Shown here in pieces: positions 51,380-64,000 of a stretch of 64,000 nucleotides of DNA. The stretch spans positions 310,001-374,000 of the forward strand of contig JAJKFH010000927.1 of NCBI GenBank assembly GCA_023333565.1, in the 5' to 3' direction. Position 1 is the stretch's first letter; each line of letters starts with the position of its first letter. Under the pieces are notes generated by a model. That model did not search any database, had not been told where the DNA came from, and saw nothing but the letters and a program-made list of their open reading frames with translations. The position numbers and the translations under genes were made by a program. This stretch comes from Puffinus mauretanicus (Eukaryota; Chordata; Aves; Procellariiformes; Procellariidae).

Positions 51380-53329
51380 CTCTCCTGCTACAGGCATGGA
51401 GGCTGTGATCCACATTTGTGCTCAGTTGGCAAGTTTATAAAGTTGAGGACTAGAGAAGTGGATGGATGTTTATCCTACACTGGAAAGAGTAATTTTGGAG
51501 GCTGCATTCTCACAGATATTCTGTACACACTTTTTATGGTTACCTGGCACCAACGCGGCTTGATCCTATTTGTCCAGTAGCTCTATCAAGTTGTTAGTTC
51601 TTTTAAATAAAAAAAATTGTATACTGCTAATCTGTAGTGACTTTAAACAGCAGTGAGGCTCATAAACTCTGAAATTGTCTTTGCAGCCTGTATAGGCATG
51701 TTATATTTGCCTCCTTCCTAAAACACTAAGTATCACTGTCGGGCATCCTGCGGACCAGCATTGTTTCCATATTATCTTGCGCTCCCCCACCTGCTTTTAC
51801 TCTTTCTGTTGTTCTGCTGTGTGTGGGAACAGGACTGTCTTTTTATTACACATCTGTGCAGAGCGTATTGCAAGGAGAGTTGTATCTCTGACAGGGACGT
51901 TGCAGTGGTGTTTTGTCTGCAGGTGTTCCTGAGGCAGTCTTGAAAGATTTGAAGATTATCTCAAAACTATGTGGAGGTAAGGAAGATACCTGTCAGAAAC
52001 TGGAGTGAGGCCACTCCAGCCTATATTGTTTAGCCTGGCCCTCACTACAGAATTTGGAAAGGTCTGTACCCTCATGTCTTTGCCTGACATTTCAGAGGCA
52101 GTGTATGCCTGTTCCTCCCCTGCGCTCCAAACCAGCTAGCAAATGGCCTGCTCCAATCCAAACATGATGTACTTAGGTTAATGTTGGTGTGTCCTGCTGA
52201 GAGCACAGTACCATCCAAAAAAAACTTCAAAGCTGGCTTTTCTGTAGGTCTGCCTTCAAAACACGAAGCAAACATGTCCCGCAGCAACGCCAATTACTGA
52301 CTCTTGAGAATATCTGTAGGTAATGGTCACACCCTCATTTCAAAGACAATATATGGGGCCATTATCTGAGCAAATACAGTGCATGTCACTGAAAATCCAT
52401 TGATGATGATGAATTCTGGTTACTGTTGACTGCAGCCAGATATGGGATGGTGAGTAAGGGGTAAAACATTAGCCCTTGAGCTCTGTGGGTTTTTCTCTGT
52501 AAACAGGTCAGGATTTTGTAAGAGCTCAGGCAAAATACGAAAAAAAGAAGAGCTGGAGATGAGTCTCAGGGAAGAGGTGGGGAAATAAGGAGGCAAGGAA
52601 AGAAGAAGGAATAACAAAACTAAAAAAGCATCCTTGGAGGGGAGGGGGAAATCAGATGAAAAGATTTTTAAAAGGGAAAAATTAAGGATTTGAACAGTGC
52701 CAGGACCTTCTCTTTGCAGACTGTCAAAAAAGATGTTTGTATATAGAAGAGTTAATTCAGGTTTGAAAAAGTCCAAGAGTTACAGGGAAAGCTAAATTGC
52801 TTGATTATTTTGAAACCTTCGAGGAGAAACATATAGGAAAACTATGAAAAAAATACACTGCTAGAAATATTCTTGATCTGCTGAGGAATGAGTGTGTTTG
52901 TGTTTGAAAACACTGTCATGTCAATATTGTTTTAGTGTCCTGAATTTCATTGTTAAGTGGGGTTAACTTATATGAATCCAAAACATTTTGCGATTTTCTT
53001 TTTTTAAGTAACTTCTGTTCATGTGATGTGACACTGCTGTATGCCTCCTTCCAGTAAAAAAATGTAGAATTCCAGAGATGTGCTGTCTGTAGATCAAGGT
53101 TTGATAAAGTTACCTTTCATTAACACAGATACTCCTTTTTGTGGAAATACAGGCAGTTTCAGCTCCTCTCATTTCCATAAATTGGTGTAAGCACAATGTA
53201 TTTTGTATACTTACAGTGGAAACCTAGCACTAGAAGCAGAACACACTTTGATTTGCAGAATCAGATGGGTGGTATTTCCCCGACCTGTTCCCCTGCTTGA
53301 GAATACCGAATGAGTGATTACCCCTTGCT

Positions 53330-53560
53330 AGCGTGTGCCGTCGCTGACCACGGTGCGCAGAGCCAGCTCCCTTCCACAGTCAGAAGAGGCCCCTGCAGCG
53401 GGTGTGCCAGAGGAGCTGCAGTTGGGGTCCTGCCCTGCGCTGCCCGCTGGTGCCGTGCCTCCCTCCACTGTCCCCAGCGGGGCTGGTGACAGGAACCTCG
53501 GCCAGTATCCTCACGACAGGAGTGATCGGAGGCCACGGTATATACACGTCCTCAGCATCG
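53330..53560. other. GC- and CpG-rich micro-island in an AT-rich intron
   Basis: About 230 bp with clearly raised GC content and roughly 15-20 CpG dinucleotides by eye (for example GTGCCGTCGC, GGTGCGCAG, CCTCGGCCAG, GATCGGAGGCCACGG), ending near a TATATA. Flanks are ordinary AT-rich, CpG-poor intron. An open frame crosses it on each strand, but neither resembles a known protein. It may be an unmethylated regulatory element, a fragment of a recent insertion or a remnant exon; no choice can be made from sequence alone. Confidence 0.5.
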
Positions 53561-56500
53561 ATGAGGGGTGCATTTATTTTTTCATCTTGTTCATGTTACG
53601 AAATAGAGGCAATGGAAGAGATTTGTTGTCTTGGTCTTGACTCAGAATATATTTACCATTAACCACTCCACGCCCCAACCTTTTCTGTAGTATTCACTTG
53701 TCAGCTTTCATTTGTTCCCCAGGGTGAGATTTCTCCTCATTTTATAATGAGGAACAGGACTTTCAGGTTTTTCTATGTGTTGCCACCAAAACCAATGTTA
53801 CAGCCAGACTCAGCAGCAACGATGGCAACACGCAATAATAACCATCCCACATGAGACTGAGATTAACTGCTTTTCTGTTTAATTCACGTAACGCTCAGCA
53901 GCATGATCTGATTTGCTGTTTTCACGTAAACTAGGTTCTTCTGTAGCAGATGGAGAGAGATGGGCTCCCCTACATTCAGAGTGGAGCTTCATTTCTCCGG
54001 CTGCAGCTATGTCACTTTATTTATCTGTTTGTTATTGTAAACGTGGTTTGCTTGAGGATTTTGGGGAGCAGTAATGCTTCTTACTAGAAGCGTTACCTTT
54101 AAGGCTGCTTTTAAGCATAGGGGGAACTAAGTAGTAGTCACTGGCTGCAGATCTCCAGCTCTCCAGGGTGGTGAAGGAGGAGAGGAGGAGCGGGTGTTTC
54201 GGCAGCGTGCACAGACTGTGTCCTCCTCCATCTGAGGAGGCTGCTGTTGTGGCTGCCAGATGAAGCTTTTGGGCTTGTAGAGGACAGCTGTGGCACACAC
54301 ATGGCTCCCATCAGTGGTGGCAGCGACAGGAATAGGAGCCATATTCGCAGCGCTCTCCTTCCCCAAGGAGTGCAGGAGAGCAAGTAGGAGCGGCTCTTTG
54401 GGGAGGCAGAATTGTTTCCAGGGCTTGTGGAAGGGAGTAGAGGTAGCGAGTTGCACAGAGGCAGGGGACGCTGTCTCCCTCCCTCCCTCCCCATGCATGA
54501 GAGGTGCAGAAGCTCTGCACCCCCTCCTCCCCAATCTATCAGTCCTTTGCTAATTGTCTTCCCCCACCTAAAACTTTTTGGTCCTTTCCCGCCCTCCTCC
54601 TCTTTTTTTCCCCCACAGCCTATTGAAATCTTCCCTGCTTCCCCCTGAAACTTACTCTGCCATTGCTGAATTGCATTTTGCCACCCCACGAATGAGAACA
54701 AAATAAACTACTTTATCTCAATCATTTGGGCAGCAAAATGCAATTTGCTTGTGTTGCTGCAGATCTTTGAGCCAACTCTGGTCTGGACGCTTTTATCACT
54801 TTGCAATCTAATCTGCTGAATATCTCAGATCCTCTTGCATTGGAAGAAAATGGTTTCATAAGAAAAAATTTTAAAAAAAGCCAGCTGTGTACTTATGCAT
54901 GCACAAACCCACTGTGATATACATGTCCTCATATATCTCTATATGTATGTATGTACATGTATAATAAATAAAAAATACGTATAACACTTTGGAAGTCCAC
55001 ACCTAACTTGCTAATGTCAGCTACAGTTGATAGACAGCTAAGTCAGACTCTTTTTATAGTCCATTTCTAAAATGAAACCATAAATTTTAAAGCCAGGCTT
55101 CATCATTGCAGAGAAAAAAGCTTTTCCAGCCTATTGATGAAATATAACATTTGATAGGATTTATGAGGCCCAGATTCAGGAGGATCATTTGCAGAGCACT
55201 TAAAGCTGCTTTTTCCTGCCCTTTGCCTTCCCTCCTCCCAAATACACATACCAAAAAAAGCCATTAGTAATGAAAAATTATTAAGGAAGATTTTTCTTGA
55301 TTCTATACAAATGTCAATTTGAGAGAGAGAAAGAGAAAGAAAACAGTTGCAGGAGTTCTTATAGTAAAGGGGTCTAAGTAGAGACAGGCTGATTATATGA
55401 GAGGAATACTGACTTTTACTAATAAATACACAGTGTGATTATTTGCTGTAATACAGTCATTTGTAATGTGTGTGTGTATATGTATTTTTAATAGTACCGG
55501 ATGGAATTTATTTTTTTATCACATTGAGATATTCACAAACCAGCCGCATAAAGTTAAAAATAAAAACGATACCCAGCTTCTTGGTATCTTGATAAAGTTT
55601 CCTTCTGGCTTGTATTACCAGAGTGATAATTTCAGAGGAAAAACATCTTCTGTAACTTGTGATCACAGTATCTGTCAAATGGTAGGAAATGAAGAAAACT
55701 GCCAGACAGTGTCAGATTTATTAACAGCTCTAAGAAAACCAAAATTAATGCATTTTCTCATCTTTGATGGGTTGAAATGTCCATGTGCTGTACTTATCTT
55801 AATGGACAAGTGGAGGAAGTAGCACTCATCAATTAAGTCTCTCATTAAGCTGACTCCAGCTTAATCTGGAGCACATGCGGGAGTACTATGTGCTTACCAG
55901 GCTGTACCTCAAAGGTGTTGCGGTTGCTGTTAAGGAGTACTCATCCCGCAGATGCCAGGAGCAAACCAGCTTTATGCTGCCTTCAGGAACGTGCAGCCAG
56001 CCGCTGGACCGGGGAGCACGCAGTCCTATAGGGCAGGGAGGGGGACAGCCATATGAACCCGGACTGCGCCAGTTGTGTGAGGGCAGTTGCTGGCCTGACT
56101 TCCATTGGAAAACTGTATTTCCACTTGTTAATAACCAGCCTTCAACCATTTGGGTTGAAAATGCCCATGTAAGAGGTGTGCTAAAGCTGAATTTTTATGG
56201 AACATGGTGACAGCTGTTTTGGGGGGGGCCTGGATGGAGAAGACAAGGGGTTGTTTTGTCTGTGTAGAAAGTAAAAATAAGAAGCATATGATTCTTCCAA
56301 TAAGAAGCTGTAGCCTTTCCATACGCTGGAACGGGGCCTTTATATTTAGGAAGGGAACACAGCCGTGTCTTATACCAGACTGCGCCTTTTGCCACCCCTT
56401 GAACGTTGACAATTTGACTGAGTTAGAAGATTTAGAGTACTTCCCACACACATGATAGAAACTTGGCTGCTGACTTCCCCAAAAGTGCTCATCCTGAGCT

Positions 56501-59500
56501 GCCAGAGCCTAGACATGCTTTTCCAGTAGTAGGTTCTCCTGGCTGCAGGGACCAGAGAGGTTCCTGGTGCAGGAATGAAGGATGAGGTGAACGGGGCATG
56601 ATCAGTGTCCCCTTGCCCTTACCCCCCACCTTCCAGGGAGGGAAAGGGTGAGCTGATTTGAATGCAAAAGCCTAAGAAATGCCATGGACAGGCAGGACAA
56701 GAATAGGAACGGAGAAGAGGCAGGATGCTGGAGCAGCCAGAGGATGGGGAGACTAAAGGAGGGGTGCTGGGTCAGGGCAGAGTTGTGGGCAATAAGTGGG
56801 TGCTTCAGAGTAGAAAGAAGTGTACTGGTACTGCAAGTTTAATGCTCTGCTAGGTGTAAGACATGAGCACACTCATTTGAACTGGTGCAGAAAGGAAGAA
56901 ATGCTCTTCCGTGCCTCAAGCCACCTACAGCCTCATCATTCCTGGCAGGCTGCTTTGTGAAGTGCTTCTGGGAGATGGGTTTCAGGAGTGCTGGAAGGAG
57001 AAATGCTGACCTAGGCGCATCAGGGGAGGTGTTTCTGTACTAGAGCAGCCTGTGGGACAGGGGTGTGCTTGTATGGGAAGCCCATAAATAAGTGCAGGAA
57101 ACTGGCATCCTTGGCTGAAAGGTATAAAGGGAAAGACTTCCAAACATCAGGATGAGAGCAGGGAATGAGGGGAGCTAGACAAAAACAGATGTGGAAGGAT
57201 TTGTAAGGTGTGTCTCTAAACACGGTAGTTGAAACCATATGAGAGTCATTCTGTAGAGAGAGAGATGGGCCTGAACCAGAACACTTGCCACCCAAATGCA
57301 GAGGGATAGGCTTGCTCTTCTTCTTCCAGGTTAGATACACCAGGAAATGATTGTGTGTAGTTTGAAGATTCCCTTACTTCTTTTTTTCCATTTTAATTCA
57401 ATGTTTTTCAAAACTTTTGCTGAAAAGGACTAGTACTTACCTTCAACCTTAAACACCTGAAAATCAGCCCTGACTTCTCCAAGTGGAAAAGTCGAGTAAT
57501 TTGAGAAGCGCAGTGGAGCTGCAGCTGTAAGAAGAAGGAGCTAGCAAAGCTGTGCATGTCTGGAAGTCCAGGAGCTTCCATTGCCTGCATAATAAAAAGT
57601 AATAAAGCTACACTGCTAACTTTAGGCCCCTGAGCTCAGAAATATTTCTCCAAAATGCAGTTCAGCTTATAAAGTGTTTAATTCTGTTGATGTGGAGCTT
57701 GTGATGAAAGCTAGTTGAAGGAATGTGCGCTCCTCAGTCTTTGCGAATGCGAACAAAACAACTGTGCTAGGAGGAGCCCAGCTGCGCGGGGGAGAGGTGC
57801 CTGAGGAGGGAGGCTGCTGGAAGGGTAGGCAGGGTGGCCTTGAAGGCGGCAGAACTTTGCAAAATCCATCAACCACTTCAGCATCTGGCAGGGTTTCTGT
57901 TGAGCAATAACCAACCACAAGCTAAATTTGCCATATATAATCCTGAGAGAAGCTAGTGGTAACTGATGTTTTGACTTTTGAGCGTGTTCCTGTGAAACTG
58001 CTCAGATCTCAGCTGTAGTTTGGAAATACTGCCCTGTCAGAGAACTAAAATGAATTTACCTTCAGGGTTGTCCCCATGGTAAGATTGTCATAAAATTTTT
58101 AGCCCCTTGCACTACTGCAGTGTAGAAAATATAATTAAGCCTGTTTCTCTTGCACATCTGTTAAATGCTTCGTGTGTCATTTTAGTATATATTCAGAAGT
58201 GAACTTTGGATCATTATATTGCAGTTAGGATGTTCCAAAGAGTGCGTATGGATTATACTCCCCTCTGTGAGAAGCCCCATGTATTGTAAGAGTCATTCGA
58301 GCATGCTCAACGGTGCTTTCATTTTGCTGTGCATTGCACTCGCAGCTAGTAAAATACGTTAGAAATAATTTCATTTATTGTCTTTGCTTTTCTTTAGCTT
58401 GTAGTTGGAACGTTAAATGCTTTCCTTATAAGGCTTACATGCTTCACCTTGCATGTGCCAGTGGCTTAACAAGAACATCTGCTGTCTTTCTGTAGCAAAT
58501 CTGATGATTTTTCTATGCACGTATATTTAGTTGTACATATAAATAGAATCCAGGCACTGTTAGATGCGTATGAAAGTGTACGTCAGATTGAAATGGTAAC
58601 ATATGAGGTTTTCTGCAGTTCCATTTATGAAGTATCAAGTTAAAAACGAAGCTGTGAAGTAGCCAGAAAACTTTTTATTTCTGCAGCCAAAGGCATATGC
58701 TTGTACAGCCTAACTTAATTAGGTCTCTGATATATTCTTAGAATGGTCAGTATTTCATGTTGTATCATTGTCTGCGAGTTGCTTTTTCATTATAGTTGGG
58801 CTTCTACGCAGTATAATGTAGGAGAGCATTGCTCCAGATGTCTGGCTCCTTTCACCGATTTTGTTGCTGTCTACAGCAAAATTCGAGTTTTAGCTCTACA
58901 GTGCAAATTCCCTTTGAATCTTTGGATGCCCTTAAACAGCGTAGTACTGGAATATGTGTAAATGTCTACAAAGTACGGTGATTGGAGTGGCTGGTTTAAG
59001 AGGAGCTATAAAACGGTTCCAGCTGGAGTGCATTCTTGAGGTAAGCTCAAAATACACTCCAAATTGTCAGCGCACTACTCAGGAAAAACACAAGAAACAA
59101 ATCATCTTTAGTGTGCTTTGCTTCCTTTAATGCGCATAAGGATAGTGTAAATGGAAGCCGGTCAATTTTCAACGGTTTGTGTAAAATTGTCCCTAGGTTT
59201 TGCTTCTGTACTTCAGCCTTTGTGAATAAATGCATCACACTAGGTTGTAAGTATACCTGTGTGTATTTCTGTGGACATAACGCCGTCTGTATTTCAGTAA
59301 GTATTGTGTATCTGTCCATTAATATTTATATGGAACTGAGAGCTTTGGTTCTTGCAATTTTTAATAAACATTGATGGTGTTACTAGTTTATACAGAGCAT
59401 TCAATATGCTCCATCAAAATGGCAGCTCTAATTAGGTTCCTTGAATTAGCTAATGGATTTTGAGAAAGATAGCTTACAAAGCTCTTACAGCTGTCCAAGA

Positions 59501-60598
59501 TATTCCTGCCATGGCAGAAAGACAAAAGGCCGCTGGAAGCTACAGACTTTAAAGCTTTAGAAATGCAGCTGATAGTTTAAAAAGATAAATTACATTTGTT
59601 TTTTTTTCCCGTAAAAGTCCTAATGCTGGATTAATGTTATCCTCGTAGTGACCATTCATTAAAAACACCCAAAAAAGCCAACTTTATAGTGAGGTTGCAT
59701 TTTGGCTATGAGAGCTATGCTTTTCCCTGATGCTTTGCACATGGTATAAATTATTTTTTTTTTTTTAACTGTAAACTATATGTGTAACAGAATTACAGAC
59801 ACAGAGACTTTTATTTTTGAGTTGAGGTTGAGATTTCTACCTCATTTCTACGTAAGCCACGTATTACAAAAACAAACCACATAGAGGATTAGTTGCTGCC
59901 GCTTTGCCAGTGGCATAGATTTGCATGTGTGTAACGAAGAGCAGGATATAGTCTCTAGTGTGAAACTTGGAGAGGTAATTTCTGGGAGAAAAAGGATAGT
60001 TACTCCGGGCTTTGTAGTTTTCAACAAAATATGTTTTAGAACATGGGCAGCAGCATCTACTGTGAGTGAATTCTTAGATCCTCGACTCTTCCCTCACAAG
60101 GGAGCGCAGAAATTAAGACTGCACTGAATTGTCACCTTCTCTCCCTCCTGCCTTTGCTTTATGTGTGCTAAAGGGAATTCCTGAGGGACTCTTGAATGGC
60201 TAATTCATTGGAAGTCTGTAAAGTACTTATTATCTCAGCTTTAGCGATAAGTTTAATAAACTGTAGTGCAAAAAGCAATAGTCTGCAAGTGAAAAAAACT
60301 AGCTGCCAGTTGCAGGCAGGTGTGATAGCCATTAAGAAATAGAGCTACATTTCCACACAAGAGTTTAGCATTCAGCATTTGCTTTGTTGAATTGTTAAAG
60401 CTGCTGTAAATGGAGTTTGGAGGGCTGAAAATCTGCTCTATGTTGATGTGACCTATCTATTGTAAATATGCCAGCTGCTTTACATCAGTAAAGTAAAATA
60501 CCCCCTCCCAAGCCGTGTTGTAATACAAAGTGCCAAAAAAGGCAATTTAAGTACTTTGCCGTGTAAATCCAGAAGAAATTACCTTGGAGAGAAGGCCC

Positions 60599-60650
60599 TC
60601 AATTATGCCTCACACGTGACTTCTGCATGATGAATAAAAGGCATAATTGA
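60599..60650. promoter_or_regulatory. Perfect 12-bp inverted repeat flanking an E-box; candidate regulatory element
   Basis: TCAATTATGCCT (60599-60610) is the exact reverse complement of AGGCATAATTGA (60639-60650). The arms contain homeodomain-type AATTA/TAATT cores. Between them lies CACGTG (60613-60618), a perfect E-box. The surrounding 60400-60760 is AT-rich, without simple repeats or recognisable transposons, the look of a conserved non-coding element. Function is inferred only; conservation in other birds would be the key test. Confidence 0.4.
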
Positions 60651-62825
60651 TATCATCTTTAGTGAAGAAACCAGAAACTGTTGCATTGTCTAGAGGCTAC
60701 TGAAAATACCAGGAAAATCTGTTTTTCATTATTTTCATTGTGTATTGTTTATAGAGAGTTTGGTTGTTGTCAGCAGCCGAGTCCCTAATCTCCCGGCTTT
60801 CCTAGCCCTTCGGAGACACGTGCACATCTCGGATCAACAAGACAGCAGTAAACTGGTCACATGCCAGAAACAGACATTGCCATTAACCAGCCTGAACTGT
60901 AAGGCGTCTTTTTTTTGTTATTAGTTAAAATCTGGTGATTGGCTTCCTTGATGAGGCACAATACATCGAGCAGAAAAAAAGAAAAAAATGTCTTTTCTTT
61001 GAAGTAAAGATGACAAGCTGGCTACAAACAAGAAAATGTCCCCTTTTTTTCTTTCCTTCCTACTTGATTGCAAATAACCTGTTTCTGTTAGAGTAGCAAA
61101 TACCATATCTGCTGTTACGGTGAAGTTAAACCTCAGTGTGCCAATTTTATTTCCGCAAAGCAACAAATTAGGCTATACTGCCCATTATTTCTGGCCAGCT
61201 GTAGTCAACTCTAAGTTATAACGAAGAGTAATGGAGATGAGAAGTGGCCTGGATTGAAAAGATGATGCTCATCTGAATGTCTAGGCCATCTGCCATGACA
61301 AACAGGAAAAAGTGTTGTATGTCATGTGAAAGGAGGGAAACATAAAAGGGTGCTTTATGTCAAGCCACTGAGAGATATTTTATAAACAGTTTGGAAGAAC
61401 TGAAAGTGATACAAATCTGTTGGTCTCAATCTTCACATCATTCTTTTGAGGCTTCTGTAAACATATTATGAGCTATTTGGGGAAAGAAAAGGTTAATGAC
61501 ACTGCTAATTCATATCATGCAAGGTTCTCTTTCCTTCTTTCTTCCTAATGAGTCTGTAGGAACCTAAGAATATCATCTTCTTTCTTTCCACTAAGCTCCT
61601 AATGTCAAGAGGTCAGTAGTGATGTTACAGGGTCAATAGGACTCAATTTACATTGAGACAAATGGTAGTCATGCGCTGCCCTAGGAGTCTGTGACCTTTT
61701 GGACAGAAGTGGTTGTATTGCTTTTATGTTAGCCTAAAGAATTGAAAGGTGACAGCCTATGTTCCACTGAAGCACAGTTACGACTTTTTAAAATATTTTA
61801 AAGCAGATTAAGACTCAGGGACTGTAGTATACAAGTTCAAATAAACTTAAATAAGTGTAAATAGCTTCTTCAGTATGGTTTGCTTTCCTGCAGTTTATTT
61901 ATGATTCTTGACTTTATATGTATTTATGTACATATGGATAGAGGGAATCATATCCATCTAATGCTTCTCATGTCAGCCCATCTATATAGACCCTCTCAAG
62001 AGAGTCCTGTCTAAACGGAACTGGGCTGAAAGTCTTCCTCCCGGTCACTTTGCACAGGTTTCCAAAACAAGTGTCCTACTGGAGCCCCTCTCCATTGATA
62101 AAGACGGTAATTGTGTATACATAGGATATTCCTGCCCAGAGCAAGAAAGCAAGTGTTACGGAGACCAATAAAACCACTTGCATGGTTTTAGCTAGAAAGA
62201 CATCATTCTTAAGTTGGGTCCTCAGTGTGGGGTGTGTATAGCCAAAACCCAGGCTGACTCTGGCTGAACATCAAAGATGATTCCTGAGCCTGCAAGGCAT
62301 ATCAGTGGTGTCAGCAAGGTATTTCTGACAATATCATTCATTTACTCAAGTGCATATGAACACAACAAATGTTCATTTCTTCCTAAACTCTCTTTCTCTT
62401 GGTGGTTGACAAAGATGAAAGCTGAAATATTGTAGAATTATGTTCTTATCATTGATTTTCTTTTTATCACTTCCCACCATTCTTTTTATTCCCTCTTACA
62501 ATTGAGGTTGCAGGAGTATCTTCATAAGCAATGTCATACTTCAGCGTAGAAAGACAAGGGCTGGAACAGAAAAAGTAATGTACTCAAATATTTATTTGTT
62601 ATAACTTCAAAATGAAAGTTTTATCCTAAGTGAAAGATACTCTTACATGCTCTGTTGGACTCCCTTATACTGTATATCTTTGCAGACCACTATGTTCCTT
62701 TCAGGATATAAAATTAGTTTTGTTTTATAGCAGATTATGAATGGAAGATTGTCTATTCTCTTGAGTCTGTGAATCACATTTTGTCCTGGATTTGTTTGTT
62801 AATGGAAAATGCACTAAAAGAATAA

Positions 62826-62858
62826 TTTTTCTTTTTCTTTTTCTTTTCTTTTTTTTTC
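62826..62858 (+). repeat. Pyrimidine (CTTTTT)n tract
   Basis: An imperfect run of T with interspersed C (TTTTTCTTTTTCTTTTTC...) followed by CAC. It is a simple repeat. It would pass as a polypyrimidine tract, but no exon-like sequence follows. Confidence 0.85.
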
Positions 62859-64000
62859 ACTTGGAAGCACCAGTTGTTTGTTTGGAGGCTGACAGTCAGC
62901 TGGGTGAAATCAGTGTTTGAAAGAAGTGGCTGGCAAAAAAGCCCTGTGCAATATTAATGTGTTTAGGAAAACCACTGGAAACAAAATGTTTATTGCCTCT
63001 TTAAATGTATGTTTATATACAGCTTTAAGTGGTTCATCTTACTCTGTACGTGCAACACTTGTTTTTAATTTTGTATCTAGAGAGCTACAGTAAGAAGTCA
63101 CTAATTTAAAAAATGACATTTTTAACCTGAATGACTGAAATCCAGATTAGCGACTCAGAGGAAGAACAGAGGGGAGATTTTATTGTGCAAAACCTGAGCC
63201 ATATATATTAAATACTGAAGATGATGTTTTGATTCTTTGAAAAAAATAACTTGTCTGTCATATTGGCTATATAATGTTATTACTGTGGTGCTTGTTCATC
63301 TATCTCTGCAGAGATGATGGGATGAAATTTCACAGTCATATTTTACATAATGTTAGAGATAGCTTGAAGCTAAGTCCGTGCCAGATTATGGTTTCCTTTT
63401 TGTTTTGGGATGCTTATTCCAACTGTACCGGCTGAGTGGCTGTTTCGTAGCAGGTCCCTTTACAGTCGCAGTGGGCAAGGTGGAACCTGCGTAGTGCCTC
63501 TGACAGATTCAGGCACAGGGCAGATGGTGGTTTCTGGCAGTTGTTTATCTAGTCGGTAGTACAGCCCCAGCACCCCAGCAGCGTGGGTTAGAACGATCGC
63601 ACAGACTTGTTTTTTCTTTCTCCCAGGCCAGAAGAAAGCTTTGGTTTGTAAGGATTGTATCTAGCAAAACTACAGAATGGCTGACAGGAATGTGCTTTTT
63701 CCTTTTTTGAATGTTCATATAAGATTATTTATTATTTATTTTTCCTATTTCCCAAAAAAATCCTTGCAGTGTGTGTAGCTTATTCGAAGAACTGTTGAAC
63801 TTCTCTTAAGATTGTTTGTGATGTGGGATTTTGGACAGGTTTTGTTCCTGTTGTTTGAAATCAGCATCTGAGTCTTCGCTAAACTCTTTGTAAAGTTTCT
63901 CAGAGATTTTTCCCCCACCTAGACATGATTTTAAAACTTCCCCAAAAAGCTTCAGGTTCTATCCCAGTATCAGCTGCTTCTGAATCAGTCTCCTTACATG

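Larger units (their letters stand above)
35104..64000 (+). other. PARD3B: PARD3B intron downstream of exon B (first 28.9 kb)
   Basis: Starts at GTAATA, phase 2, and runs to the window end. I searched by eye for the expected next PAR3-family exon (an Asp-Arg-Ile-Gln-rich, basic helical segment) and did not find it, so the intron probably exceeds this window. Contents: a TTTTA tract (37773-37793), a LINE tail (38313-38376), a coding-like ORF (39336-39524), a solo LTR (47155-47750), a CR1 (48457-49360), a 24-bp duplication (51334-51379), a CpG-rich micro-island (53330-53560), a low-complexity pyrimidine/purine region (about 54140-54700), an inverted repeat (60599-60650) and a CT tract (62826-62858). 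The remaining AT-rich sequence, including 40000-47000 and 55000-60500, shows nothing I can name. Confidence 0.85.

Noticed and set aside
54138..54701. 187-codon open frame on the minus strand, the longest in the window
   Set aside because: It lies in a pyrimidine/purine-biased, low-complexity stretch with overlapping long frames on both strands. The peptide is rich in Gly, Ser, Pro and Leu runs, with no domain or splice context. Stop-poor composition explains it.
1..64000. tRNA, rRNA, CRISPR array, mitochondrial insertion or bacterial-type operon
   Set aside because: None of the expected signatures (cloverleaf arms, regularly spaced repeats, dense collinear ORFs with ribosome-binding sites) was seen on either strand.

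Overview
This is vertebrate nuclear DNA, almost certainly from a bird. It is AT-rich, CpG-poor and mostly intronic. It carries CR1 LINE copies with the 3' end typical of birds (rich in AGAATCATAGAAT on this strand) and two endogenous retrovirus solo LTRs of a kind I associate with non-galliform birds. The only gene recognised is PARD3B (PAR3-like cell-polarity scaffold), transcribed on the + strand. Two internal coding exons are present: exon A (16515-16625, 111 bp) and exon B (34807-35103, 297 bp). Both introns adjoining exon A and both adjoining exon B are phase 2. The window holds neither the start nor the end of the gene.

Layout. 1-16514 is the 3' part of an intron with simple repeats, a 12-bp-stem hairpin (8399-8434), a MIR-like fragment (7350-7422) and a decayed SINE/LINE tail (15850-15930). 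16515-16625 is exon A. 16626-34806 is an 18.2-kb intron with two decayed tandem arrays (about 60-bp and 67-71-bp periods), an old CR1 3' end (about 25355-25458), a solo LTR in minus orientation (31725-32319, with a 5-bp target duplication) and a minus-strand CR1 (32699-33165). 34807-35103 is exon B. 35104-64000 is the first 28.9 kb of the next intron. It holds a coding-like ORF of unknown identity (39336-39524), whose frame fits a splice from exon B, a plus-orientation solo LTR (47155-47750), a longer minus-strand CR1 fragment (about 48457-49360), a GC/CpG-rich micro-island (about 53330-53560) and a perfect inverted repeat around an E-box (60599-60650).

How it fits together. The window encodes part of the C-terminal half of one scaffold protein; everything else is intronic. 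The most notable arrangement is that exon B and the unidentified ORF lie between two about 96-97% identical LTRs in inverted orientation. In other systems such a layout favours dsRNA formation, RNA editing and exon circularisation. I see no operon, CRISPR array, tRNA, rRNA or complete mobile-element gene set, and no evidence of a new multi-gene system. The most testable leads are the possible alternative terminal exon, the inverted LTR pair and the palindromic E-box element.
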